Position numbers and translations under genes: made by a program. From assembly GCA_907165065.1 (NCBI GenBank), contig OU015524.1, positions 58,445,295 to 58,509,294 on the forward strand: DNA of 64,000 nucleotides, in the 5' to 3' direction. Numbering within the stretch: position 1 is the stretch's first letter; the number at the start of each line of letters is the position of its first letter. The notes beneath the pieces are model-generated. The model made no database searches, had not been told where the DNA came from, and worked only from the letters and a program-made list of their open reading frames with translations. The DNA comes from Caprimulgus europaeus (Eukaryota > Chordata > Aves > Caprimulgiformes > Caprimulgidae). Shown here in pieces: positions 1 through 14,000 of the stretch.

Positions 1-2179
1 ATGCCACTTTTTTGTTTGTTGTGTTTTCAACCAGAAATACCTCTTTCTAGAATATTGGTAAATAATATTGCTTAATGTTTTGAATTTCCAAACTCTCTTA
101 ACTGTAAATCTGACCACAGACCTGTTCCCAAGTCTTTATAGCTTGACCTGTATAGTATTTCAGAATACGGTATGACTTGCATGATGTCTGTGTAGCTCTG
201 ATTGAATGTGAATAGGAAGATTTTAGTGATGAAAGATAATGAAAAATTAAAATATAACAAAGTGCTTTAGGCCTCTCTGAGGATGACAGAGTTTGGAGGA
301 AAGTTAATTATCTAGACTCATATAATACCAGACATTGGACGTATTTCTAGGTAAGTTACTGGTGTTGGTGTATTTTTTTTTTCCTCACATGTTTTTGTTT
401 GGGGTTTTTTTGTGTATGAAATTTCTGTTTGATTATACTTTTTTACTCTTTCTGGGGAAAATTCACACCTCTTTCCCCAAAATGTTAAATGACACAAATA
501 AAGGAAACAAGCTGCTGAGACCTTAATACATCAAACCGTTTCTAAAAGGACTTAGAAATGCTTCAGAATATACATGTATAGTGGTACCTACAGTTAAGCA
601 GGTGTCTAAATATTTCCAGAATCAAGCTTAAGAAAGAGAGGAGAACCAGAATCTGTAACCTCATTCCAGACCCTTTTCTTCAAGAGCTCTTGAATGTTGG
701 ACTTGGAACTATGGTGCCTTTCTGCCCCCTTCCTCTGGTCACTGACCTCTCCGAGCACCATATGTTTGAGAGACATGCTGGTTCCTGCTGAAGTCTGGAG
801 GATCAGCCCTAAGCAAAGGCTGAATAAAGGAAACTGTGTATGTCTGGCCAGTTCCTGCTTGCCGATAAATTGAATTTGCAGCTTTTACAAGCAGGAAGTC
901 ACACTTGGATAGGCCATGTGGTATGTGTAGTTACAGGTCTTTTTGTGGTGTTTTTCTTGGTTCTGAAATACTTTACGCATGGAAAAAGATGGATTTTAGT
1001 TGAGTTTATTGTAGCTTAGTTTCACTGAATTATTGTGTGCCTCTTGTTTTGCAAGGGTTAAAATCTTGAGCTAACATGCCAACCTTATATATAATTTACA
1101 CCAGGAGCTTTGACATAATTGATGGAAAAGTGGTTGAGGAATACAGATAGTGTACAGGTCTGTAAAGCTGTTAGGAACACAACACAGTTGCAGTAATTGT
1201 TGCAGAGGGGTGAATACTCAAGTGTATGCTTAGTGGAAGGAAGTATCACTAAAAATATTAATGGAAAGCTTTAGTGGAGTTTGGTTATTACTATGTGTAC
1301 TCTTTAGTACCTATAGCTATTATTAAGTAGTAAACAAATGCACTATATATTTGTACACTTGACTTGTTCTCTAAGTAGAAAACTTTTTCATGAGTTTCAT
1401 CAGCTTCTGTGGCAGTGCTGTGTATTTACTGTGTATGTGTGTATCTCAAGCTGTCAGTCTTGGAAAAGGAAGGATTTTGCAGGTGAACAGAGTATAGTTG
1501 AATATCCAGTCCTCGTCCTAAGTTTTCAAGCAGATCGCTCTCACTGCCTCTGTATTTCAGAGTTTTTATGAAAGCTGCTGCAGAAGAAAACCCCTGACTT
1601 TGGAGCATTTCACAGAGAGACACAGAAGTCATTTTCATGTTACCAATTAGAAAAGTGCCGTGTCTGGACACATTTAGCTGTCAGTGTTGTTGCTGAAACA
1701 GTATTTTCAATATTGTTGAAACTTGTTGTATATGGTTTATATTTTCCCTGTTCATCCACAATCCTTTAGAGTTTTGTAGTAATTTTTCCCTTTAACTCTG
1801 TTCTTCATCCAGCAAAGGCAGTAGCACATCAGTTAGTTTTGTTCTCTGTCTAGTCACTCTCTTTCTGATTCTGGCTCTTGTGTCCTAGCATTGTTTGTGA
1901 AAACACTAGGAGATGTTTCAGACCAGGTGTTGATGACACTTGAGATTTCAGTAAGAAATTTTTAAGGTTTATAAATATCTCTTTCTAATAATAAGAAATG
2001 AACTTGGCTCAAACCCTCTGCAATTAAGTCCATTGACATTTTAGTCATCCTTTCTGTGTACTGCTTTTTATAATGGTTGTTGGGAATTCCTCCTCCTTCT
2101 CTGTCACCCCTTCCAAAAAAATAAAAAATTTGGCTGGGATGTGTTGGAATCCAGCTAGGACCTCCCAGTGCTGGAGGGA

Positions 2180-3000
2180 TGATGCCAGTATCCTCGCTTG
2201 CACCCTGGCAAGGTGTGGTGGCTGGGGGTGTGGAGGATGACGGCGGGGCTGTGAGGGATGAAGGAGCCAGGTCCCAAGCGCCCTCATGGAGCGGGTGCGG
2301 CCTGCGGGAGCTGCTGCCTGGCCTCTGTGCCCTGAGGGCCCTGCCCTGCCCCAAGCAAAATGGCGCTGCTTGCAGTGCTTCTCGGGAGTTCGTGCAACAG
2401 CGAGGAGTCTAATGGGACAGAAGTCTTCAAATTCCATCAGTATCTATAACAAATGGAATTTTTTTTGCCACACAAATTTGGTCTGACCCGCAGGCGTAGC
2501 TGTGTCTTTTTGGCATGTTCCTTCCCTCTCGGACTCTCCACAGGTGAGGGCTTAGAGCATGCTGTGTCTTCAGAGAGTGCATGGCAGCATCAAGGAAAGA
2601 TGACTTTGTTGCTTTTTTGGTTTCTGAGTCTAAATTGCTTCAGGGAGCAAAATGAACCCTAGGATAAATAACAGAATCTGCCACGTGGTAGAAGCTATTG
2701 GTAATTTGTTAGCCAGCCGAAGAGTGGCAACGCTGCCCGGAGTCCTCCTGGAGCTTTGTGTTCAGGGCCCATTTCTCCCTCCCAGGCAGCCCTGCTGTAC
2801 TGGTGCCCTGACTGGTGCTGCTGTGCCTGCAAAAGTTCTGTCCCAGCGCCCACCCAGAATGCGGGTATTTCTGTACCGCGCCCGGCAAAACGCAGCTGTT
2901 TGTGTGTGTGCTTGGGAAAGTCCCGTGCCAGGCCCCGCTGTGCGTGTCATGCCGCTCTGGCTTGACCCGGGGAGCTTCAGTGGTTTCTGTACGTGGCAGT
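2180..3000 (+). promoter_or_regulatory. CpG-enriched GC-rich patch with a strong splice donor
   Basis: By eye there are about 14 CpGs in 2160-2520 and about 15 in 2700-3000, well above the surrounding intron, though short of a strict CpG island. A strong donor (CAG then GTGAGGG) starts at 2544. An open frame from ATG 2453 reaches that donor after 30 codons plus one base, which is the phase needed to join the exon at 4998. It could be an alternative promoter and first exon, an enhancer, or just a GC-rich patch. No protein similarity was recognised. Confidence 0.3.
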
Positions 3001-3688
3001 GTCAGGGGCTTTTTGCTGTTAGTGGCATTAGTGTGTGTTGCTTATTTCCACACTGAAAGAAATTCCATTCTTTTGGATCATGCTCTTACCAGACACTATA
3101 ACAGCCGGCTTTCTAACCTGTAATTCTCTTCTGAAGAGTATCATTGTGCTTTCAAGGTGTCTTTTAAATGCTTTAGATTTTGCTTAACCTGCAAGTTTGT
3201 GAGCTCCTGCATTGGTCTGAGATCTGACACTCTTGCTGTTTCTGTCGTTCTCTGTTTCTTCCTAAAGGTGGAATATTTGGAGCAAGAATTTTGTTTGTGG
3301 TTTTTCCTTTTTATTTTTAAGAAAATGAGGATAAGTTTCTAAGGCAGAGAACAGATTTAAGAAAAGAGTTGGTATGTTGTTGCTGCTCTTTTCTACTTAG
3401 TGAAGATGCCAGAGAAAGTGAAACATCATTTATTTAAACTCTTTTAAAAAATAATATATATATAAGGAAGGCTTGACAGAATGCCTTTTTTAAAAAGTGA
3501 AACACTGTTGTAGTCTAAACTGTTTTTGCTGAAGTGTTTTTTTTTAAATGCCAGAGAACTGAGCTTCCAGAGTCTCAGCTCTTAAGAGGTGCTGTTACTG
3601 AATATTTAAATTATTGCTATCCAGAGATTTATGTTACCCAATAAAAATCCCTTTATCCTCCTTCTGTCGCTTATATTTTGTTTCACTG

Positions 3689-3704
3689 GTGTGTGTGTGT
3701 GTGT
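3689..3704. repeat. (GT)8 microsatellite
   Basis: Perfect dinucleotide run in intron 1, about 1.3 kb before the first visible exon. Confidence 0.9.
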
Positions 3705-4997
3705 TGTATCAACATTTTACTAGTTTCTCCTGATTTACATAGTGTTTCTAAGAAAGCAGAATAAGTAAGTTGTGAAAGTCTGATAGCAAAAATAAAATTA
3801 AGAAAATATTAGCAAGTCTTCCTTATTTGTCATGGTTGCAAAAATTGGGACAAACATGTTATGATTTCCTTTGGGGGTCGCCTCTACTAAGGAATTTTGT
3901 GAGTGGAACTGTCTTTCCTTTAACTTCAAAATGTCAGCAATATATAGGATATTTATTTGTTTTCCATGCTTTTGCTGAGCTACTTGTCCCCTTGAGGTTT
4001 ATAAAGAGAAGTCTGTTTTTTTCGCTTCTGTTCTATCACCCATTGCAGGCAGTTCAGTTTGTATTTTATATGCCTGGAGGTTTCAGAGTTTAACTGCTGA
4101 AGTTTAGTAGGAGCATAAGATTATAAAGTATTAGCTAACCTCTAAAAGTACCATATTGCTGTTTATCTGTGGCTTGGGAAGTAAATGTACGTTTGAGGGT
4201 CACAGCCTGTTTTCTTCATTCATGAGGCTAACCTTACACTTCATTGGGAAATATATACAAAACACAGTCTTACTCATTCTGGATGTATTTTGGTTTTACT
4301 TTTAAAGTAGTCAGTGACAAGTTTGGGCCATGTTCTGGCTTAACAACTAAATGATCAGTTTCTGCTCATTGAAGTAAATTGTTGCAGAAATACACAAATC
4401 TAACATCAGCATCTGACCCTTTGTTTATTTTTCATCAGCTAATTCTTACTTCACTAAAATAGAAGTTTAATTCCTATTTGAGTCAACATCTGATGTTGTG
4501 TCTACATCAAATTACATTATCTTGCATAACAAATTTCCAGTTCTGTCTGGAATTAAACTGAGAATCTGGAAGTGGAAACCATCTCTTTTTGCACATCTAG
4601 AAAAGATATTATATTTTAGCTTATAGCTACACAAATTATTATTTTTGTTCTTATTCTATAATGGTTTAAAGTTCACATGTGCCTGTACATTCCTTTACTG
4701 ATTCTGAAACTGGTGTAGTGTCTGTGCCATAGAATAACAACATTGACAATGATCACTTTGTTTGGAAAGGTAGTGAGTGTCCTTCTTCCTTCTGTGGTGG
4801 TGTGTGGAGAGGCTATGCATTTCTGTCCCATCACTTTTTAATCACTGTGCTCTTACAGCATTTTAACCCAGCCTTTGTGCTGTAGTTTTGTTCACTGAGC
4901 AAAATCAACTGGGAATCATTGGTGCAGACAATAGCAATCTGAAAATTTTATGAAGACTGGAAAACTAAGGTTTGCTGCCTTTCGTTTTGTTTCTCAG

Positions 4998-5084
4998 CTC
5001 CAGAAGAAAAGGATGCAATTAAAGGACAATATGAAAAACTCATGGATGCTTACGGCTGCTTAGGAGAGCTTCAGCTTAAATGTG
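4998..5084 (+). CDS. SYNJ2: SYNJ2 visible exon 1: start of Sac1 domain
   Basis: The acceptor TTTCTCAG and donor GTGAGT are canonical. It begins with the last two bases of a codon and ends in phase 1. It encodes [20 protein letters not shown] followed by LGELQLKC, matching the SYNJ2 segment [25 protein letters not shown]. This is the N-terminal part of the Sac1 domain. Its upstream partner exon, which holds the initiator methionine, is not in the window. Confidence 0.95.
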
Positions 5085-8000
5085 GTGAGTGACCATCTGT
5101 ATGACTGAGATTATAAAATGCCCAGACAATGCTAAAAGACAACAACAAGTGGCTAAAGTTGTCCAGATCTTCAGCTTGTGAAAGCTAGTTGCACCTTGTT
5201 ATATATAGTTTGGAAAAGATCTGTTTCTTTTTCTCTGCTGTGCCAAAAGCACATCACTAAATGATAGTCCAAGAATTTTTGATTTATTTTATCAATTTTG
5301 TTTTGTCTAACCTTCTTAGCTGCTTGAAGATAATGCCATTTTTTTCCCCTACCACATTTGTCCAAGGCAAGCTATGATTTCTTACTTTTTTTTGAAGGAT
5401 CATGTTTAAACAGTGATTAATCATGGTCATCTGAGACTGCAGTACTGCAGATTCCCAGCCCTTGCTATAGTGCCCTACTGCCTTTAACTGAGTAATTCAC
5501 AGGGGTAAGGATTTGCAGAAGCAGGCCTTTAACTCCAGCCAGTACAGTAAGGAGTATTTATTGTCATTTCTGTAAACTTCTGTACAGTTGGGGAAACTTG
5601 ATTTAGCAAGGGAGTTGCTATTACACTGCCTACAGGAATGTTAATGGAAATAGCATGTTTTAGGAAGAGAACTGCAGTCACTGATTTGAAGGTAGTAGTA
5701 CCTTACACAGCAGACTTCAAATTCACTGATGAAAATGATGCATTAAAACAAAAAGCCCCATATGCCTTGTTTCCATGGTCTTCTTACAGTAAGCCTGAAT
5801 ACTGACTTGGAGGAATGGCAGGACTGTTTTCTGTGTAACTCAATCCTTGATCAAGGAATCTGCCAAATACAGTGGTGGTGTGAGCACTGGTATATTTAGA
5901 CCAAAGATATAAGTGTATCTTTTTATTGCCCACTTACCATTTTATGACTTGAGTAATATGACTTAAGATTGACCTGAAGAGGTGACTGCAACCTGAAAGA
6001 TTTCTGCATCATAATTTAAAACTGTAGGCCCATCTAGTTTTTTAAAATGAATGTAGGCGTTTTGTTTGTTTGGTTTTTTTTTTCTTATGGAGTTAATTAC
6101 ATATTCCTATGGAGGTTAATATAAATTTATTCATGTAAATAAAAACTAAGAGCTTGTGATTATGTTATTTTGACACTTAGACCCGTTTTTCTTCATAGGA
6201 GTCTAATGAATCTTGTTGTAATGGTAAAGGAATGTAGCTATTGAATTCAAGCTACAGATGAGGGTCGTTTCTTGTGTGTGATGGGAACTAAATATACCCT
6301 GTTTCAGTTTTCATATTAAAAGGTGAATGATTTCAAATGGAGTGTGAAATATTCTCAGCCTTTTTTTTTCACTTTCTCCTTTTATTTTTATATTTCCCTT
6401 GTCCTTATTTCTTTTTGAACAACACCCACTTAACTTCAGCGCCCTTAAAGTGTGAGATTTTTCCTCTCTGAGCTTTGTTGCTGCATCTCTGCCTTGTTCT
6501 AGCATTAAATTACAAGTCCTGGTACAGAACTTCCTTTGGAAGAAATTGTTAAAAGTTTTATTGGTAATTGGTTAAAAAAGTTAACTACTGAAGGCAAAAT
6601 TCTAATTGTGATTGAAAAGTCAGGTGGGTCATGCTGTAACAGTAAGCAAAGGTAAGCAAACTCTTTCTGCTGCTGAACATGTTTTAAAAAGCAAAGATCA
6701 TGACATGCCTGCTATCTCACCCTTCAAGAGGTAACCCATTTTTTTTTTCACAGTCTCAGATCTTCAATCTTACATATAAGTTCCAACCTTTTAGCTGTTG
6801 CTTACATAGAAGTTTAACACTAGAAAGGAATGCAACGTAACTTTCTTTCTTTTTTACATAATGTATTCTAGCAGCTGCAGAACAAGGGCGTAATTGGCCA
6901 GCTCTTCACTGAGTGTCAGTGATCACATAGGCTTTGTTCAGGAGTATCAGTACTTTTTTTCTTACTACTGGAAACCTGCAGACCACACGTACTAAATTAA
7001 CCAAAGATATTTGTGAAAGTACATTCCACTGGGCTATTAAGAGACTGTATTTGTAGAGCAGAAGCGGAGACTTTTTTAAAGACATGAAAGCTGTCTCTGA
7101 GCACTTCAGTTAATGTGTAAATATCGCTACTTAGGAGTCCAAATAAATCACGTTGTAGGCCTGCCAAAGTAGATCCCGCTTTTCACAAGAAAGTAGATGA
7201 AATATGTGAAACTGACTCACAAAGTTAATGTTTCCCACCAGTAATAACATTCACTTCTATGTACTTATGTCTGTTAACATGACTCACTTAAGTTCTTCTG
7301 CTTTCTTTTGTGAGATGGATGGCAGCAGAATGAATTGTACAGTGTTTCTGAGCTGTATCTCAGCCAAGATTTTGCTGCCAAAGAAGATCTAGCAGTGGCA
7401 AATGTATCTTAAGCAAAGTATTAAAAGAGCTGGCTTTGCAGTCTTTGATTTAGACACTGTGATGTCAGGAAGGAGTGCATATATAAGGTGGTATTTTGAC
7501 ACTGTCATCACATAGGTTGTTTAGTTCAATACAGCTGCTGTATTAAACAACATCCTGAATTCATTTGACTGTGTATATACTCTCACTCTTGCACATATAC
7601 AATATGTAGTTGAAAGAAAGAAGTTTCAAAGGCAAAAAGGACAACCAGGTACCTGTTTTCTGTTTCTTTTGAACGTTTCCTAATAAAGTAATTGCATTTA
7701 GAAGAGGGAGTAAGGGTATCTGAGACTAAAACTGTAGTTTGGAAAATCTTGGTTCTTTTTATAATTCTGCTATAGATTTCCTCAGAGATTTTCCACTGGA
7801 TGCTTGGAATCTGCTCCTTTGCTGTGTTCTGTTGCTAATTTTGAAGGCAGATTAGAGGCAAATACCTTGCAAATTGTTTTTCAGTGGACTGTAAAGTGAA
7901 GTGGAGATATATGTGGAGTGGAGATGGAACAAACTGAGGGAACATAAGACAATGGCATGACTGTGTTGGATAGGAGAAAGAACAAAAACTGCAGTGAGTT

Positions 8001-11000
8001 CATTTTTAAAAGGAAAAGGCAGTCTTGAGTGAAATATGTACATTTAAGAAGGACAAAATAAGAGTTGAATATTGCCTCCTTTTCACTGCAGCTCATAATA
8101 GGCAACTCTGAAGTCATTCCACAAACTGCAGGGGAAACAATTGCCTGGAGTATTGTAGGCAGGTTAAATAGAGAAGCTGCAGCTTATTATGGTAGGGTGT
8201 GACATACCAGAACTGCATTTCCTGTTCAACTTGGATTAAAGCAATTGATTTCACAAGAGCTTTTGAAAAAATGTATGCAAGTTATTTTTGTCTTGTTTCT
8301 GTGCCAAATATTCTCCATCCTTTGCCTCACTTGTGTGACCTGATAAAAGGGCATTCAGCACATATCACTGTGAGCAAAACATTTCTTACATTTCTGCACA
8401 AGTATTCTTTACAGACAGTTGTGGTGATTTATAGCTGTAATGGGGCAAAATAATGATCCTAGTCACAATGCATGAACATGTATAACCATCTGAGATCAAA
8501 ATTTGGTTCATAAGCTCTGAAAGAATTTGTTTTCTTTAGTACTGTAGGAACATGCTGTAGAAAGCATGACCAATAAGGAACACTTCACTTCTTGCTCTAA
8601 ACTTATTTCGGAGATTTCTTTAAAATTTTCCAGATGGCATCCCAAGGAAATGAGGGACATGACATTTCTATCAGTTGTGATTTTCAATTGCAGTTCTTAT
8701 GTTCCTAAATCACTTTATTCTATGTGTAAAGTTTAGAAAGGCTAATATGTATCAGGACTGTACACTGTAGTACTTGTGAAAGTTAAAGGAAAAAAAAAAA
8801 AGATTTTTGTTTTCCAAGGTGGGCGGCCTGGTAAATTGTCTGCAGCTGATACGGTTGTTGGTACAAAGTGAAGTGTAAGAGCCAGACCGGGAGCCCTGAT
8901 CACTTCACAGGAAAAAGTTTTCTACTTTTTGGGGTTGTTTTTTGTTAGCCTTAGTGCTGGCCCCATTCATCATGCACTTTGCAGCTGTCAGCTGAATATA
9001 ACATGCTTTCTGCTACTATACTGCACATTAAATCAAGGGAAAATTACCATAATTTTTCCACCCAGTGTGCTTCCATTAATTGCTTTTTTCAGCAGGAACT
9101 GTTTGGCTCCTGTTTAAAGAAATAAGATTGGAGTTTGGCCTGTCCCCTGTTCCAGATATTCAGGGAGCTCTTGAGAGCAGGGAGCCTCCGTTAAATGGCT
9201 GCAGTGATAGTACTGGCAGGGCCACTGACTTTAGGGAATTGATTTAGTGTTAATTCTTCCTTTGATCTTGACGATGCACTGTCAGCATTTTAAAACTCAG
9301 CTTCCTGGCTTATTTGAGCTTGCACTTAAGGATTGACTGCTTATTTCATGGCTTTAATATCTTTTTTCTATGTTGCTGTTGATGTTCTGGACAGAAGAAA
9401 CACAAATACCTTGAATACTGTTTAGCTGCTTTCAAAGGTTTTAACCCCATAATATGCTTCCTGATGATGCTGCCAGGCAGATTTGACTGGACTATCTGAT
9501 GTATTTTTGTTGTGCTTGGTGTTGGCCTGGTACTTCAAGTGCTACTTGCATAAAAGCAGTTTCACTGTAAACTTAAAAGGAGCAGTGTTTTTAATATAAT
9601 TACAGAATTGGTAGCGAACTGCAGTTTTGAAAAGTGAAGGCTGCAGGGATTAATGGAATAGTCTCGATTGTTTTAAGGCACAATACATTCTTGCTTTAAG
9701 GAATGTTTGGGTGTTTCAATTTGATCAATTTCATTAAAGTTGTAATATGTTCACAGTTTGCTCAGCAAAACCAATTTAATTTTAAAAAAATCCCCTCTTT
9801 CTTGTGCCATGGCCTCACAAATCCACCTACCATGGGAAATTCCATATTGTGTTGATAGTGGGATTTTTTTGTTGTTGGTGGTAGTGTTTTTTTGGTTTTG
9901 TTTTGTTTTGTGTTTGGTTAGGGTTTTTTTTCTTTTTGCAGGAATGCAACTTCTTGCATTCTTTTGTGAGATTTACTGGATAACAAAAACAAATTGTTTA
10001 GGAACTAAAAGAATTTTTCACTAAGTTCTTGACAGCTAAAAATGTTATTTTTCTTGCAATGAATGAACAATTACCAAATAACTTAGTATCTGCAATTTTT
10101 AGAAATGGAGGAAGTTGATTTTAGTTTTGCTTTTTATAAAAATTACTTGCTCCAGTAGCAGCATCCATCATGACTGAAGCAATTTAAGCAATTTCTATCC
10201 TTAAATTTAAGTGCATTTAGATAGGGTTGTGGTTGATACAGCTGTTTTCATGGTAAATATCTATTTTCAACAGGAAAGATTATGACTTGTTGACATTTAC
10301 ATAATAGAAAAGAAACCACATTGACTTTTAAAAGTTTGAATTCAGAAGTAAATGGTCTCATTGCTTTAATATATTCATCATAATAATCCGACTTCCAGTG
10401 ACTGACAAATAAGCAGAAGCATTTTTCCTGTGGCTGGTAATTTTAGGTTTCTGCCATATTAGGTACTATTTGGATATGTAATGCTTTTGTTTTATTCCTT
10501 GGTATAGCATTTTCAATCTGACAAAATACTGCATTGAAGGCATGAGTGGAGGTAGCACAGTTATAATTTCCACCACAAACCTGTCCAATGTAGCAATCAA
10601 TTAATTTGAAAACATCAACAACCTGGGTTGAGGAGAAATGGTGTGAGAAAAAAGCTTTGGGATTGAAATAAGAGATTCGTAGACGTAAACTGATGTTGCT
10701 GGCAAAGAAAGGAAGCCGAGGAAAGGTTTGTTTCACTGTGTGTAGCTGCATAACTTAGAGGTGGGTAATTTCTTAGACCTTAATGGAGACATGGTTAAAA
10801 GATGAATAGTGGAGTAGTGTTTTGGTAGCATTAAATTGGCTGTGTGAGGTTCTAAAATGGTAAGAGGCTGATGGGAACCTTACCTGTCCTCAAGACCCTG
10901 TGGCTACATTTGTGCTATGAATAAAAAATAGGTCAGGTCAATAGGATATTGTGATTAGCTTGCTCCCTGTGCCAAGAGGGCACAAGTGTCGGGCAAGGAT

Positions 11001-14000
11001 CTTCTTCCTGCAGACAGTGCAGTGATAGCCCAGAGCTGATTCCCAGGAGCACTGCCCAAATACCACCTGGGATGAAGGTGATATTAGATGGGGCTTGAAG
11101 ATGCAGAGTCAGAGAAATTTGCATTAAGCTGGGGTTGTGGTCTTGTAGAGTTTCTACATTCTTGCTGTTTTGTAGCATAGCCTGAGTGATTTAAGCAAAT
11201 CAGAGAGGTTAGAGTTGATCTGAAGACCACTTCAGCTCACAGAGCATTCTAGGATGACATAGCAGCAAAGCAGGCTAGCTTTATCGCAGCTTAAATCTAT
11301 TTGTCTCTTCTTTTTTCTCCAATTTTCTGGGCTGTAAGTGTGATCTCTGCCATCCTGCCTCTGTTCAAAGGCATTATGAAAAGTGCATGAAGGCTGCTTC
11401 ATAATTTGGAGTACTGTAAAGAGACTTACTCTGTGTGTATAGAATCATAGAATGGTTTTGGTTGGAAGTGACCTTTAAATGTCATCTAGTCCTACCTCCC
11501 TGCCATGGGCAGGACATCTTTCACTAGGTCAGGTTGCTAAAAGTCCTGTCCAACCTGATGTTGAACACTTCTAGGGATGGGGCATCCACAGTCTCTTCGG
11601 GCAACTTGTTCCAGTGTTTTGCCACTCACATTGTAAAAAATGTATTCCTTGTATCCAATCTAAACCTACCCTCTTTCAGTTTAAAACCATTGCCCCTTGT
11701 CCTGTCACTACAGACCCTGGTAAAAGACTCTCTTAATCTTTCTTATAAGGCCCCTTTATATATATTGAAAGTTTGCAGTAAGGTCTCCCCAGAGCCATCT
11801 CGTCTTCAGGCTGAACAACCCCAACTCTCTCATGTGGAGTTACTGCACAGTGGCAGGGAACAGCTTCAGAAAGCCATCAATCTGATGCTTCAGGGACAAT
11901 GCAGTAGCTTCTCTAGCTGTGATTACTGTTTTTTAGCTCATTAGCTAGTGATTTGGGGGAGTAGAGATGCTGAACCTCTGCATGTGTAGGTGTGGCTCCC
12001 ATTTTGGGGATGAGCAGTTGAATGGAGGAGGTAGTAAAAAAAGTAGTCTCTGCTAAAGGATAGCAAGTTTCTAGGTAAGGTGAAACTGTGTAGGTTTGTG
12101 GCTTTTCTGTCATGCTTTATTCCTACTCATTACCTTCTTAAACTAATGAATTGCTTTGTTTAAATCCAGTTATTTTCTGCCAGTTACAAGCTCCTTGAAG
12201 AACAGAACCACAGACAACAAGCCTATTATTATTAATTTTTTGTTCTTTTTGGCTATTTTAATGTTGACTTTCTCATTGGATCTCTTCTGAACCCTCTAGG
12301 AAAGTTTTAAGGTCACTGAAGCCCATGAAAGTGCTTGTATTCTTTGTCAGAGCAGCCCAGGCAGCCAGCTCTCCGAGTCTGTCACTACTGGTTTTCTGTC
12401 CCTGAAGCAGACTGATAGTAAGGCGTATTAATAGTGTTTCTATACATTACTTGCAAGTTCTCAAGAGTGAAGTTTACTTTGAGCTGATCAGTTTTGCGTG
12501 GTTTGACCAAAGTCACAGAAGCTATTAGCTATCTTGAGAGACTGCTAACTCTTCCTAACCCCTCCTGGAGGCTCCAAGACAGTATTTAGTCAGGTATGAG
12601 CTACCATGGTAATAACTGATGTATCTCCTACTCTTAATCCTTTATAACTGTGCACACTCACATGCAACGGAGGAATAAACTGACAGGTTTTATGTATTTC
12701 CAGCCCTTCACTACAGTGTCACCTAGAAAAGTACAGAAGACATACTTAAAAACTCAAGAAGGAGAACACGGCATACCCTTGTTACAGAAAGAAATGTGGT
12801 GAACAGAGCTTTTTAGTAAATACCACCTACACTGGCCTTTATGCAAAACTGGAGTCAGCAGAACAGAATGAATAAGATCTAATCTCCCACCTTGTTCTGC
12901 CATTCCAGTCCCACGTGCCTACGCAAATATCCTGGCCCTGCTGAAAACCACCCTTAACTCAAGTGTCTGTAGCCAGCCTGGGATCTGGAAGCAAGGACTC
13001 CCCTGCTGGTGTTTCAGAAAAAAGCTTGTGTGAGAGTTGGTCTGGATTTTTGGACAGTTGCGGGGGTTGAAGAGCAATCCTATAAGGTGTTCTCTTTTGC
13101 TTTCCGAAGCCATGCTGTCCCAGATTGTTGCTGTGCCCTTAGCTAATTAGCTTGCTCCTGGCAGGTCAACTGTTGTTTCTGCTATGCTAGAGCAATAAAT
13201 CTTGGCTCATTTCCACCTTTTCTTACTAAAGTACTCTTACTCATCCTGGAGTGAGCAGGATGACATTGTCTCAATTATAGGCCAATTTCTCCCAGCAAAG
13301 ACAGTGTTTTCAGAACAATTTTTCCACTGTTTCTTAATTACTTTATCGTTTCAGAGAGAATGAGCAGAGGTTGAAATCCTGCTGTGTATGAGAGATCTGA
13401 TTGTGGTGGTGTTGTCAAGCTTCAGAATGTATCTTTTAGTTTTGAGGCCCTGAAGTTCAGCTTCATGATTTCACACTTCGCCTCACAGGCATGAAAGCTG
13501 GAGTTCCTTTAGTGATAATTGAGGTTATCATCTAATCATGTGCACCCTTTTGTGACACAAAAAGCCAATCTCACGAACTGGCAAAACAAACTTTCTGAAT
13601 GGCTGAACACACCCAGCTTCAGCTGAAGCTGGTAAGAAGTCTGAATCCTTTGGATCTTTAAAACTTGGAAGTCAGTTGAAAAATCCACAGTGAGGACCAC
13701 ACTTTATCTCATAACTGACCAATCTTTTACCTTTCCCGTCAACCAAATCCAATGCAAACTCTGTGTTCTCTAGGGTGGTGAAATTTGAGTAGTGTCCCAA
13801 CGCTAAGCTCATTGCACTTCATAAAGTAAGTGGGAAAAGCATACTGTAATGCAGCAGAGGATGGGAATGTATAAGTATTGTGGAATATTCTGCAATTGCA
13901 CTTATTTATCTGCAGTCAAAAGGAATTCAGAAACCTAAACGAACGTAGTCCTTGTGCTTGTCCTTTGTATTTGTTTTCTTCTGAAGCAAAGATACTGGCC

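Larger units (their letters stand above)
1..4997 (+). other. SYNJ2: 3' part of SYNJ2 intron 1
   Basis: Noncoding, AT-rich intron lying between the unseen first coding exon and the exon at 4998. I looked for the conserved N-terminal exon (residues like CLLFEAGTVATLA in human) and did not find it. The only distinct parts are a CpG-enriched patch at about 2180-3000 and a (GT)8 run near 3689. Nothing else stands out. Confidence 0.8.

Noticed and set aside
1962-2437. Two overlapping 130-codon minus-strand frames over the GC-rich patch
   Set aside because: Overlapping frames in GC-rich DNA with low-complexity Pro/Ser/Arg content and no recognised domain.
2360-2449. Short frame MALLAVLLGSS in the CpG-rich patch, resembling the MAL start of human SYNJ2
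   Set aside because: Only three residues agree, it stops after 29 codons, and no donor in the right phase follows.
11534-11944. 136-codon plus-strand open frame
   Set aside because: It is the antisense of the CR1 fragment at 11441-11840 and has no other support.
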